Assembly: GCA_963663945.1 (NCBI GenBank)
Contig: OY760687.1
Span: 3,782,001-3,846,000, forward strand
Reading direction: 5' to 3'
DNA length: 64,000 nt
Origin: Bin87 sp963663945
GTDB lineage: Bacteria; Chloroflexota; Dehalococcoidia; Lucifugimonadales; UBA3495
Shown here: positions 26,998-36,069 of the stretch, piece after piece
Position numbering within the stretch: position 1 is the first letter of the stretch
Layout of the letters: every line of letters begins with the position of its first letter
Position numbers and translations under genes: made by a program
Notes under the pieces: model-generated
Database searches by the model: none
The model's input: the letters and a program-made list of their open reading frames with translations, nothing else
Told to the model about the DNA's origin: nothing

Positions 26998-28233
26998 TTA
27001 TGCGACCTCCTGCGGCGGGTGCAGTTGGGCGGGCTGGCGGGTGAAAGTGCGGCGGCCGGCCTTGAAGCCCATGATCGAAGGCGCCACCTCGGCAACGGCG
27101 GCAGCGCGCCCCGGGGCGTCCAGCACGACCAGATCGGCGGGCTGGCCCACCCGGATGCCGTATTGCGGGACTCGCATCAGGCGGGCCGGGCGGTTGGTGA
27201 TCATCTCGAAACATTCCGCGGTATCGCCGGAGCCCTCAACGTGGCAGATGTTGGCGTACAGGTTGGCCATGCGCACCATCGAACAATCCCCAAAGGGGGT
27301 GAAAGGATTGAGCACGTTGTTGGTGGCGAGAGAGCAGTTCACTCCCTGGTGCAGCAGCCGGTGGGCCGGCGCGACACCCCGCATTGGCGAGTGATCCTGG
27401 TCGCGGCCCATGAGGAACAGGTCGGTGGCGGGCAGGACGGTGACGGCCACGCCCGCGTCAGCCAGACGTCGTCCCTTCTTCTGGAGCTGATCGGGCGTCA
27501 GGGCGGAGAGTTTGGTCACGTGGCCGATGGCGACGCGGCCTCCGTAGTCGTGCCGGTCGGTCAGGTCGCACACGTAGTCCAGATCCAGCGACGTGGTGTC
27601 CGCGCCGAAGTCCAGGTGCATGTCAACGTCGATGTGGAACTGCCGTGCGATTTCAAACACACGGTCAATCTGACCGTGGGGGTCGCTGTCGGTATAGGGG
27701 GCGGCTCCAACCACGCTGCCGCCGCGGCGCAGCGCCTCCACCATCAGCTCGTCGGTGCCCGGGTTGTTGAGCAGGCCCTCCTGGGGAAAGATGCAGATCT
27801 CGATATCGATGGCCCACTTGAACTCGTCCACCAGCGGGAGAATGCCGTCGAGGCTGCGCAGCCCGATAACCGGATCGACCTCCAGGTGGGTGCGCATGTG
27901 GGTGGTTCCGTTGAGGACGCATTTCTCCAGGGTGCGGCGGGCGCGCCGGTACACGTCCTCGGCGGTGAACTCGCCCTTGAGGCGGGCCACCTCACCGATG
28001 GCGGCGTCCAGGCCACCCTGGGGGTTCACCCGGTCAAGGATGCAGGATTTGTCCGGGTGGATGTGGGTCTCGACGAAGCCTGGCGAAACCAGGCGTTCGC
28101 CCACGTCGATGGTCTCGGCGTCGGCGGCCAGATCCGGCTGGATGGCGGCGATGCGTCCCTGTTCGATGCCGATGTCCACCAACGGCGCGTTGGGCCGGTC
28201 GTCGACGCAGGCGTTGCGGAGGATGGTGTCCAT
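26998..28233 (-). CDS. Amidohydrolase family protein (cytosine deaminase-like)
   Basis: A 411-residue TIM-barrel amidohydrolase. Metal-site residues appear in FVETHIHPDKS, HMRTHLEVDP, VDMHLDFGAD and IGHVTKLSAL. The final segment reads SLATNNVLNPFTPFG, where related deaminases usually have an Asp at the first Asn, so the metal site may be altered. The ATG at 28233 follows GGAGG with 8-base spacing; a GTG at 28239 is an alternative. It is the first gene of a unit with the active esterase. Substrate is probably a cyclic or acyclic amide or an amino-purine/pyrimidine-like compound. Confidence 0.85.
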   Translation of the reverse strand: MDTILRNACVDDRPNAPLVDIGIEQGRIAAIQPDLAADAETIDVGERLVSPGFVETHIHPDKSCILDRVNPQGGLDAAIGEVARLKGEFTAEDVYRRARRTLEKCVLNGTTHMRTHLEVDPVIGLRSLDGILPLVDEFKWAIDIEICIFPQEGLLNNPGTDELMVEALRRGGSVVGAAPYTDSDPHGQIDRVFEIARQFHIDVDMHLDFGADTTSLDLDYVCDLTDRHDYGGRVAIGHVTKLSALTPDQLQKKGRRLADAGVAVTVLPATDLFLMGRDQDHSPMRGVAPAHRLLHQGVNCSLATNNVLNPFTPFGDCSMVRMANLYANICHVEGSGDTAECFEMITNRPARLMRVPQYGIRVGQPADLVVLDAPGRAAAVAEVAPSIMGFKAGRRTFTRQPAQLHPPQEVA

Positions 28234-28345
28234 GATCACATCCTCCGCGTGTCCTGCGAACCCGGTGGGTAGAACCGGTGGACGGGCGGTACGGGCAGAG
28301 CGTTCACCTTGGCGTCAACCGCTTGCACCGTTGCTGCGGGAGTGG

Positions 28346-30067
28346 CTACACGTCCTCCACCGGCATGGTGGCGATGCCGTAGGTGCCGTAGAAGAAGTTG
28401 GCGTAGTGGGTGGAGCCGCCCGTGACGAACAGCAGGTACTGTTCCGGGTCTTCCAGCGCGGGGATGGTGGCGTCGGGGTCGTCGGCCAGGCGCTGGAGTT
28501 CCGGATGGCGCAGCCACTTGCCGTTGGCGTCGGTGGGCATGCCGGCCGGGCCGATGGCGTCGCGCAGAGAGGCGCGGCAATGCTCGTGCAGCCACTCCTG
28601 GGTAGCGCGCTTGCTGAAGCCGGCTTCCTGCAGGATCACCGCGCGGGAGGGACTGAGCATGATGGGATGATAGGGGCTCTGGTACTCAACGCGCTGGTTG
28701 GTGTGGCCCACCTGCGCGGACTGCCGACCCTTGATCCAGCTGCCTCCGCCGGCGTGACGGTAGAACATCATGGAGGCGATGTTGTTCAGCGTGTCCTCGT
28801 GGTTCCGCGAGCCGGCGTCGAGAATGTCGGTGGGGCCGGTGACGGTAATCACGGTGACCGCGCTTTCGTCAGGACGGTACCCCTTGTCCACGTGGTACGG
28901 CTGCCAGGGGCTGACCTCTTCGTTCTCGGCGATGCACATGCCGAACTTGGTGGGCAGGCCGATGAAATTGGGATCGCCGGCGCCGGCCTTGCAGTAGCCG
29001 ATATTGATCAGGCAGAGGCGCAGCGCGCGGCCGATGGCGGTGTTGGCCTTGTTGACCACGCCCGGGCCCATGGCCGAGGTGCCATAGTTGATGCCTGCTT
29101 TGGCCGCGATGGGTCCGTTGACCAGGATCAGCGGGGCCTCGGTGTGGCCGGACACCTGCATGTCGCGATGGTTCATCTCGGGCTGGGCGATGCACTCCAG
29201 AGCGGCCAGCAGGATGGGGAACTGCGCCGGTTGGCAGCCGGCCATGACCGCGTTGATGGCGACCTTCTCGACGGTGGCCAGGCCGAAGCCGGGCTCCATG
29301 ACCATCACCACATCCTGCGGGTCGCGCCGGGTGCCCTTGAGCATGGCTTCCACGGCGGCCGGCGTGGGCGGGACGATGGGCATCCCGTCGCTCCAGTCGC
29401 GCTCTTCCATGAAACGGTTCACCGCGTCGAGCCCCAGGGGGGTGTCGTCCAGTTCCACGGTGAACACGTCCGTTTCACTGTGGCCGTTGGCGGCGCCGGA
29501 AAGGTCGGCGGACGCGGACATCCGGGTCAGGCCGAGGATGATGTTGTCGATCTGCTCGTCCACCATCCCGTGGATGTAGTCGGGCTGCTGGCCGGTGCAG
29601 GCGTGGGGGATGGTGACGAAGGCGGTGGCGGGCTGGCCCCAGCCATCCACGCAGGACTGCCAGGCCCGGGCGAAACTGCGCGCGGCGATACCCACAGCGG
29701 GCACGCCGGCCTTTTCCATGGCGACCATGTCGTGGGCAAGCCACGACGTGCAGCCTCCTCAATGCGCCGCGGCGCCCACCATGGCATCGACCTCCACGGC
29801 GATGCGGGAGGCTTCCTCGTCGTCGATGTGCACGCCGCGACTCAGCGACGGGCGGCCCTCGCGCAGGTTGCCGCCATAGCTTTCGAACCGGACGTTCGTG
29901 AAACGTCGGCCGAGGTGCTCGGCCACGCGGTTGACGGCGACGTCGGCTCCGCCGGTCATATTGTTGTAAAGGCCGATGGTTTTGCCCTCGAGGGTTTCCA
30001 GGCGAGGGGCTGGTGGCACCTTGAAGTCGACGCGTGACGCGGCTGGGGACATGATCTGCAACTTCAT
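28346..30067 (-). CDS. UGSC-type selenoprotein fused to partner domain (TGA as Sec)
   Basis: A 573-residue protein read through an in-frame TGA at 29761-29759 (codon 103). Residues 1-190 form a UGSC domain: LEGKTIGLYNNMTGG, then AAH-U-GGCTSWLAHD, then VAMEKAGVPAVG. Codons after the TGA stay in frame to the stop at 28346 and are clearly coding. From about residue 220 a second domain starts with DWSDGMPIVPPT and holds NAVMAGC (Cys278); it matches the separate protein encoded at 53945. A 7-bp perfect hairpin follows the TGA. GGAGGAG precedes the ATG. Without Sec, callers would start at 29728 and lose the active site. Function unknown, probably redox. Confidence 0.8.
29729..29747 (-). promoter_or_regulatory. 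Candidate SECIS hairpin
   Basis: On the coding strand, 11 bases after the TGA, GTCGTGG pairs perfectly with CCACGAC (7 bp) around a 5-base CTTGC loop. Distance and size suit a bacterial SECIS, although the loop lacks a G in its first two positions. Confidence 0.55.
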
Positions 30068-30413
30068 AGTGATTCTCCTCCGATTCGGAGCCTCGAAGAC
30101 GTGCGGGTTGGTCGCAGTCTATTTGCCGATGCCGGTTCCGTCAACGCACAAAGGCGGCAGGCGACGTGCACAACCCAGAGCACGCACGAAGTCGTTGCCG
30201 ACGTGCCTGGAAAACCGCCAACGATGGGGGGACATGTTGCTAATGTTTGGGTTTGAACCAGACATGTGTGCGACACATCGTTTGCTCACGGGGTACACAA
30301 AATCCGATTCGATGATACAATTCACCGAAAACCGGCAAGAGCCATTGGCGTATTAATTTTTGCACCCGCCAGTGCCTCCAAACAACTGCCAGCGCAATCC
30401 AGGAGACGGTATC
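30068..30413. other. Divergent intergenic region
   Basis: The 346 bases between the fused selenoprotein gene and the STAS gene hold the leftward promoter at 30116-30144. Near the right end a TACAAT (30316-30321) could be a rightward -10 box, but no acceptable -35 box was found. No gene seen. Confidence 0.5.
30116..30144 (-). promoter_or_regulatory. Candidate promoter of the fused selenoprotein gene
   Basis: Reading leftward, TTGACG (5/6) and TAGACT (4/6) are 17 bases apart. The transcript would have a leader of about 40 bases ending in GGAGGAG before the ATG. Confidence 0.4.
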
Positions 30414-30752
30414 ATGGCAATCGATTTCCAGAGGGATCATGGCACTTTGATCATTGAGGCTGCCGAACGTGTCGATAGCACCAACGCACAGCGTTTCCTC
30501 GAAGATCTAGATGCGGCCATCGAACCCACCGACCAAGTGGTCATCCTCGACATGGAGAAGCTTACGTACATCAGTAGTGCGGGCCTCCGTGTGGTTCTGC
30601 AGACCGCGAAGACCCTGCAGCGCCAGAATTCCGGCTTCGCACTGTGCGCACTGTCGGGGACCGTGCGGGAAGTCTTTGAGATCAGCGGCTTCGACCAGGT
30701 CATTGCCATCCATCCGTCGCAGCAAGAGGCCATCGCCGCGCTGAAGGGGTAG
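30414..30752 (+). CDS. STAS-domain anti-sigma-factor antagonist
   Basis: A 112-residue STAS protein like SpoIIAA/RsbV. The phosphorylatable serine region is KLTYISSAGLRVVL with Ser54 and Ser55. It binds the RsbW-like kinase when unphosphorylated and releases its target; a PP2C phosphatase reactivates it. GGAGACGG precedes the ATG at 30414. It is the first gene of a five-gene unit: STAS, RsbU-like phosphatase, RsbW-like kinase, ligand-binding protein and histidine kinase. No sigma factor is present in the unit, so the final output target is unknown. Confidence 0.9.
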   Translation: MAIDFQRDHGTLIIEAAERVDSTNAQRFLEDLDAAIEPTDQVVILDMEKLTYISSAGLRVVLQTAKTLQRQNSGFALCALSGTVREVFEISGFDQVIAIHPSQQEAIAALKG

Positions 30753-30827
30753 TCTTTTGCGGGCAATCGGCTTCGTGAGGCCAAGCTTACGGTGATCGGG
30801 CGCAGGCCGCCCGGCAGGGATGGAATC

Positions 30828-31997
30828 ATGGCAGAAACGACAGGACCATACCGGATCCTCGTGGTCGACGATGAGCCCGACCTGGAGCCGCTGGTTTTGC
30901 AGCGGATGCGTCGGGCGATTCGTTCGGGGCGTTATCAGTTCGTTTTTGCGCAGAACGGAGTAGAAGCGCTCGAGACTCTCAATCGAGACGACGAAATCGA
31001 CATGGTGTTGTCCGACATCAATATGCCTCAGATGGACGGATTGGCGTTGTTGTCGCACATTCCGGACGTTGCTCCCGACATACACGCCGTAATCATCTCC
31101 GCCTATGGAGATATGAAGAATATTCGCTCCGCGATGAACCTGGGAGCGTTCGATTTCGTCACCAAACCGGTTGATTTTGAAGACCTGCGCATCACGATTG
31201 AGCGAGCGCTCTCCAACCTTGAGGCATGGCGGGCGGCGACGGCATCACGAGAACGGCTGGTGGCGCTGGAGAATGAACTCGACGTCGCCAACAAGATGCA
31301 GCAGTCGATCCTGCCCACGGAGTTCCCGCGCCACCCCGGATTCCAGATATATGGAAGCATGACCCCGGCCCGGGTTGTGGGCGGAGACTTTTTCGACGTC
31401 GTATACCTGAACAACGGCCGCATTGGGTTGGCCGTGGCGGATGTCTCGGACAAAGGCGTACCCGCTGCCCTGTTCATGATGGCCAGCCGTACGCTGCTCA
31501 AGAGCGCGGCCATGGGGCTCAAGACTCCGCGAGAAGTCCTCACGGAAGTGAACGACCTGCTGTACGACGACAACGACGCGATGATGTTCGTTACCCTGTT
31601 TTACGCGGTGTACGATCCGGCGACCGGGGAAATGACCTACGCCAATGGCGGCCACAACGCGCCGCTCATCGTGCACGTTGACGGTACCTCCACGGTCCTG
31701 CCCGGCACCAACGGGATCGCATTGGGCGTGATGCCGGGTATGAACTACGACGAAAGGACGATCTCCGTCTCCGCAGGCGATACCGTTGTGTTTTACACCG
31801 ACGGCGTCACCGAGGCTGTGAACGAGGACGATGAGGAATTCGGGATGGATCGGCTGCAGCAGGTGTTTGCGTCGCAGCCAATCCGGGATGCCCAAGCAGC
31901 CACCCAGGCCGTTTTTGACGCAGTGAATGAATTCGCCGGTAATGTGGCGCAGTTCGACGATATCACGTGCCTTGTTTTCCGTCGCAGCGAGCCGTAG
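30828..31997 (+). CDS. Response regulator with PP2C-type (RsbU/SpoIIE) phosphatase output
   Basis: A 389-residue two-domain protein. The receiver domain (about 5-125) has the acidic pocket in LVVDDEPDLEP, the phospho-acceptor Asp63 in VLSDINMPQMDG and the Lys in FVTKPVDF. A coiled linker follows, then a PP2C/SpoIIE phosphatase from about 165, with metal ligands in VGGDFFDVV and ADVSDKGVPAALFM, FYTDGVTEAVNEDD and QFDDITCLVF. Phosphorylation by the adjacent histidine kinase would switch dephosphorylation of the STAS protein. The next gene starts 2 bases after its stop. Confidence 0.93.
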   Translation: MAETTGPYRILVVDDEPDLEPLVLQRMRRAIRSGRYQFVFAQNGVEALETLNRDDEIDMVLSDINMPQMDGLALLSHIPDVAPDIHAVIISAYGDMKNIRSAMNLGAFDFVTKPVDFEDLRITIERALSNLEAWRAATASRERLVALENELDVANKMQQSILPTEFPRHPGFQIYGSMTPARVVGGDFFDVVYLNNGRIGLAVADVSDKGVPAALFMMASRTLLKSAAMGLKTPREVLTEVNDLLYDDNDAMMFVTLFYAVYDPATGEMTYANGGHNAPLIVHVDGTSTVLPGTNGIALGVMPGMNYDERTISVSAGDTVVFYTDGVTEAVNEDDEEFGMDRLQQVFASQPIRDAQAATQAVFDAVNEFAGNVAQFDDITCLVFRRSEP

Positions 31998-31999
31998 CT

Positions 32000-32413
32000 A
32001 TGACCTCCCCCGTGTTTTTGAAGATAGCGCCCAACCATGAACAACTCGAATTGATCCCGGCTGCGGTCGAGGAGTTCGCGGAGCGTGACAACTGGCCGCC
32101 GGATCTGGTTTTCAAGCTGAACCTGGTCCTGGAAGAACTGGGCGTCAACATCGTCAATTACAGCGGCGCAACCGGGGACATCGAAATATCGCTGGCTTCG
32201 GACTCGGAAAGAGTAACCGTGGAGATTACCGACGATGGCCGGCCGTTCAACCCTCTGATCGACCAGGAGAGCCCCGATGTTTCCGCCCCCTTGGGCGATC
32301 GGCCCATCGGCGGGCTTGGCATCCATTTGGTGCGGTCGATGATGGACGAGATGCGGTACAGCAGGGAAGACGGCAGGAACAAGCTGGCGATAAGCAAGCG
32401 CAAGTCAGAGTAA
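32000..32413 (+). CDS. RsbW-like anti-sigma serine kinase
   Basis: A 137-residue GHKL ATPase (HATPase_c_2). The N box is LVLEELGVNIVNY, the G1 box EITDDGRPFNP, and the G2 box IGGLGIHLVRSMMD. Such kinases phosphorylate their STAS partner and hold a sigma factor or other target. It begins 2 bases after the RsbU-like gene. Together with the STAS protein and the phosphatase it makes a complete partner-switch. The target is not encoded nearby. Confidence 0.9.
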   Translation: MTSPVFLKIAPNHEQLELIPAAVEEFAERDNWPPDLVFKLNLVLEELGVNIVNYSGATGDIEISLASDSERVTVEITDDGRPFNPLIDQESPDVSAPLGDRPIGGLGIHLVRSMMDEMRYSREDGRNKLAISKRKSE

Positions 32414-32527
32414 CTCCGGCGGCTTGGTATTCGACTGCGAGCTCATCGATCCGCCGTAGTTGCCCGGCTGCCGTTCCCACTGCCCTACGCCGTAACGCCA
32501 CAATCTGGTGAGATCAGAGGCTAATCG

Positions 32528-33820
32528 GTGTTTCGGGCCAACTCCATCGTGAAGACTCTCCTGACCTTCGTGGTCGTGTGTCTGTTCGCGTTCGTGGCGT
32601 GCGGCCCAGATACGGATCCCTCCGCCACCGCGGATACTGCGGTCGCTGCGCCCACTCCCACGCGCCAGCAGCCTGACCTTTCTCCCACGGCGGATCTCGA
32701 GGATCCAGGGGTATTCGAAGACCGCATCGTATTCGGTCAGTCCGCCGCGTTCACCGGTCCGGCAGGGCAGCTGGGCATCGGCATGAACCATGGTATTCAA
32801 GCTGCGTTTGACGAGGTCAACCGCGCCGGCGGCGTGAACGGACGCCGCCTGGAGCTGGTGACCCGGGATGACACCTACGAGCCGGAGCTTGCGACCACCA
32901 ACACGACGGAACTGATCGAAGTGGAAAACATTTTCGCGCTTATTGGCGCCGTCGGGACTCCCACGTCGCGTTCGGCCGTGCCAGTGGCAGAATCTGCCGG
33001 AGTGCCGTACATCGCGCCCTTCACCGGAGCCGCTTTCCTGCGCGACCCCAAGCTCCGCAGCGTGATCAACCTGAGGGCTTCCTACAACCAGGAAACCGAG
33101 GAGATGGTCGCACGCTTGACGGAGGACCTGGGCATCGAGCGCATCGCGGTCCTGTACCAGGACGACTCTTTCGGAAGGGCCGGATTCAACGGCGCGAGCG
33201 CCGCGCTGCACCGACGTTACCTGGAACCGGTGGCCGTCGGCCTGTACCAGCGAAATACCACGGCGGTCAAAACGGGATTGCTGGACGTGCGCAATGGGCG
33301 TCCACAAGCAGTTATCGTGGTGGGCGCGTACCAACCGGTGGCGGCGGTTATCACCTGGGCCAGGGAAATCGGCATGAACCCTGTGTTCATGACCGTTTCG
33401 TTCGTGGGCAGTAATGCCCTGGCCGAGGAGCTTGGCACGGGTGGAAAGGGCGTAATTGTTACCCAGGTCGTCCCATTTCCCACCGACACGTCGAACCCGA
33501 TGGTTGCGGCCTACCAGGAGGCTTTAAGAGAATACAACCCCGGGGTGGAGCCGGGTTTCGTGTCGCTGGAAGGGTACCTGGCCGGCCGCCTCGCCATTGC
33601 CGGCCTCGAAAGGTGCGGAGACGACGTGACCCGCGCGTGCTTCTTGAGCGTGCTCCGCAACGCTCGACCGATCGACATCGACGGCGCGGAGTTGCGTTAC
33701 AGCCAGGAAGAGGCGAACCAGTGGTCTGACGCGGTCTACCTCACCATGATCGGGGAAGACGGCGCATACGTCCCGCTGGATGTTTTGCCGAAGGATGTAC
33801 TGGGGAGTGAAGACAAATGA
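32528..33820 (+). CDS. Ligand-binding lipoprotein (LivJ-type, Peripla_BP_6)
   Basis: A 430-residue exported lipoprotein. The signal ends with the lipobox-like CLFAFVACGPD, the Cys being at residue 25; a Thr/Pro-rich linker follows. The main domain has IVFGQSAAFTGPAGQLG, NRAGGVNGRRLELVTRDD and IAVLYQDDSFGRAGF, typical of branched-chain amino acid or amide-binding receptors. Start is GTG at 32528 with AGAGG 8 bases upstream. No permease genes follow; instead the stop overlaps the histidine kinase start by 4 bases (ATGA). It is likely the extracellular sensor of that kinase, not a transporter part. Confidence 0.9.
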   Translation: MFRANSIVKTLLTFVVVCLFAFVACGPDTDPSATADTAVAAPTPTRQQPDLSPTADLEDPGVFEDRIVFGQSAAFTGPAGQLGIGMNHGIQAAFDEVNRAGGVNGRRLELVTRDDTYEPELATTNTTELIEVENIFALIGAVGTPTSRSAVPVAESAGVPYIAPFTGAAFLRDPKLRSVINLRASYNQETEEMVARLTEDLGIERIAVLYQDDSFGRAGFNGASAALHRRYLEPVAVGLYQRNTTAVKTGLLDVRNGRPQAVIVVGAYQPVAAVITWAREIGMNPVFMTVSFVGSNALAEELGTGGKGVIVTQVVPFPTDTSNPMVAAYQEALREYNPGVEPGFVSLEGYLAGRLAIAGLERCGDDVTRACFLSVLRNARPIDIDGAELRYSQEEANQWSDAVYLTMIGEDGAYVPLDVLPKDVLGSEDK

Positions 33821-36039
33821 TTGCAACACTGGCCAAGATCCTCGAACTCCGTTATCGCATTTCTTCCCAGTTGTACCTGGCCCTTGGTGGGGCGGTGTGT
33901 CTGACCTTTGCTGCCGCGTTGGTGGGCTGGTTTTCCTTCGACCAGGTGGGTGATGCCCAGAACCGGGTCAACGAGCGCAGCGTTCCGGACCTGGCCGCCG
34001 CTTTCGACGTGGCTCAATTCAGCAGCGCGTTGGTCGCGGATGCCGCGGCGCTGCCCACCGCCACCAATTCGGATGAGGTTGCCGTGGTCAGCGCACGCAT
34101 CGACGAAGCCCACCAGGCGTTTGAACAACAGCTGGCGATCTTGGAGAGTCGCGCCGATGAGACCGAGAAAGAACAGTTCGTCCGCATATTGGCGTACTCC
34201 GACACCCTGTTGCTCAATATCGGTGACATTAAGGAAGGGATTTCGGAGAGGTTTGCTCTGGAGGACCAGTCAGACGGGCTGCAAACCGAGCTGACCGAAC
34301 TCAGGTCTCAGCTCGACCACATCGTTGCCCCAGCGCGCGACGATCAACTGTTTTACACGGTTACCGGTTACCGGAAACTGGGAGAACCCCCCGCTGAGGA
34401 AGTGGCATATCGAGCGGAGGACGAGCTCACCCGGTTCCATTACCTTTCCGAACTGCAGAGCAACGTCAACATAGCAACGCAAATTTTGGCCAGCGCGAGC
34501 ACGGTTTCCGACCCGTCTCTGATCGAGCCGTTGCGGGAACGGTTCGAGTCATCAGTCTTTCACATCAATCGTAATCTGAGCCGGTTGTCCGGCACGGAAA
34601 TCCACTCGGAACTGACGCCCCTCTTCTCGCGCCTGCTGGAATTGGGAGCCGGTGACGAGAACGGTTTCGAATTGCGCAAGCGTCAACTCGAACTCGCGGA
34701 CCTCCAGATCGTCCTTTTGGGCAACAACCATGATATTGCCGTACTGCTGCTTGGCGAAATGGAATTCCTGGTCCAAACCGCCAGGAACAGCGCGGATGTC
34801 GCCACCGCAGCCTCGGACCAGGCGATCTTCACGGGCCGCACTCTGTTGCTGGCCATTACCGGTTTCAGCGTCGTGGGCGCGATACTGATCGCGTGGCTGT
34901 TCGTGGGGAGGGTCCTCCTGCACCGCATCGAGATGCTGTCGCAATGGATGCGGCAGATGGCCGGCGGCGACCTGGAAGCCCGGGCGGAAATCAGGGGTCG
35001 TGATGAGGTGGCCGAAATGGCGGCGGCGCTGGAGATCTTCCGGCAGCATGCCCTTGAGATCCAGCGGTTGAACCTGGTGGAGGAGTTGGCGGAAGAACTG
35101 CAGGGCAAGAACGGCGAACTGGAGCAGGCCCTTACGGATCTCAACACCGCCCAGGGCCAGATAGTGATGCGGGAAAAGCTGGCCGCTCTCGGTGAGCTCA
35201 CCGCCGGCGTGGCGCACGAAATCCGCAACCCGCTGAATTTCGTGAAGAACTTCTCCGAGGTATCCGAGGAGCTGCTGGAGGAGTTGAAGGAAACGCTGGA
35301 GGAGAGCGAGGACGGTCAGCTCAACGAAGAGCAACAGGACCTGCTTGAGGACATCTTCAGTGAACTGGGCGGAAACCTGGAGCGGATACGAAGCCACGGG
35401 GACCGGGCCAACCGAATCGTGCACGACATGCTGATGATGAGCCGCGAATCTGTCGGACATCAGCCCACCAACATCAACAACCTGCTGGATGAACACGCCC
35501 GCTTGGCTTACCACAGTACCAGGGCGACGGACCCCAACTTCCAGCTGGACTTGCAGTACGACTTCGACGACACGATGGGTGAGGTTGACGTCAACCCCCA
35601 GGACCTGGGTCGCGTTTTCCTGAATATCGTCAACAACGGCTGCTACGCGACCAACGAAAAACGCATGACCCTGACGGAAAACGGCGGAGGTTCCGACTAC
35701 TCGCCAACCCTCTGGCTGTCCACTCGATACGACGACGACCGGGTCCACATACGCATCCGGGATAATGGCACCGGCATGCCGCCGGACGTCATCGAAAAGA
35801 TGTTCAATCCGTTCTTCACCACCAAACCCACGGACAAGGGCACGGGTCTGGGGCTGTCGATATGCAATGACATCGTCCGCCGTCACGGCGGCGAGATCCT
35901 GGTCGAGTCCGAGCCGGGCGAGTTCACCGAGATGACCATCGACCTGCCGTTGCATCCGCCCGAACCCGTCTCCGACGAGCCCGAGGACGAGGGCGACGAG
36001 GAACTGATCGCCGAAGCTGTCGAGGTGGGCGACAACTGA
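33817..36039 (+). CDS. Membrane histidine kinase with HAMP domain
   Basis: A 740-residue sensor kinase. Segment one (about 15-37, LYLALGGAVCLTFAAALVGW) and segment two (about 340-365, LLLAITGFSVVGAILIAWLF) enclose an outside helical domain of some 300 residues. HAMP follows (MAGGDLEARAEIRGRDE), then a coiled coil. The H box has His467 in GVAHEIRNPLNF; the ATPase has NIVNNGCYAT, RDNGTGMPPDV and GTGLGLSICNDIV. An acidic tail ends the protein. Translation is coupled to the binding lipoprotein. Its partner is probably the receiver-PP2C protein at 30828. Confidence 0.93.
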   Translation: MIATLAKILELRYRISSQLYLALGGAVCLTFAAALVGWFSFDQVGDAQNRVNERSVPDLAAAFDVAQFSSALVADAAALPTATNSDEVAVVSARIDEAHQAFEQQLAILESRADETEKEQFVRILAYSDTLLLNIGDIKEGISERFALEDQSDGLQTELTELRSQLDHIVAPARDDQLFYTVTGYRKLGEPPAEEVAYRAEDELTRFHYLSELQSNVNIATQILASASTVSDPSLIEPLRERFESSVFHINRNLSRLSGTEIHSELTPLFSRLLELGAGDENGFELRKRQLELADLQIVLLGNNHDIAVLLLGEMEFLVQTARNSADVATAASDQAIFTGRTLLLAITGFSVVGAILIAWLFVGRVLLHRIEMLSQWMRQMAGGDLEARAEIRGRDEVAEMAAALEIFRQHALEIQRLNLVEELAEELQGKNGELEQALTDLNTAQGQIVMREKLAALGELTAGVAHEIRNPLNFVKNFSEVSEELLEELKETLEESEDGQLNEEQQDLLEDIFSELGGNLERIRSHGDRANRIVHDMLMMSRESVGHQPTNINNLLDEHARLAYHSTRATDPNFQLDLQYDFDDTMGEVDVNPQDLGRVFLNIVNNGCYATNEKRMTLTENGGGSDYSPTLWLSTRYDDDRVHIRIRDNGTGMPPDVIEKMFNPFFTTKPTDKGTGLGLSICNDIVRRHGGEILVESEPGEFTEMTIDLPLHPPEPVSDEPEDEGDEELIAEAVEVGDN

Positions 36040-36053
36040 TCCTCGAGGATCAG
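36036..36053. repeat. Perfect 18-base palindrome between convergent genes
   Basis: CTGATCCTCGAGGATCAG spans the kinase stop codon and can fold as a 7-bp stem with a TCGA loop. There is no T-run; it may aid transcript ending between the kinase and SRAP genes, or bind a protein. Confidence 0.4.
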
Positions 36054-36069
36054 CCCTTGGCGACCCCGG

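Noticed and set aside
28346..29728. Independent gene starting at the ATG at 29728
   Set aside because: No ribosome site, and the ten codons before it (GGCTSWLAHD) continue the UGSC motif in frame with the upstream 102 codons, so TGA readthrough explains the locus better.
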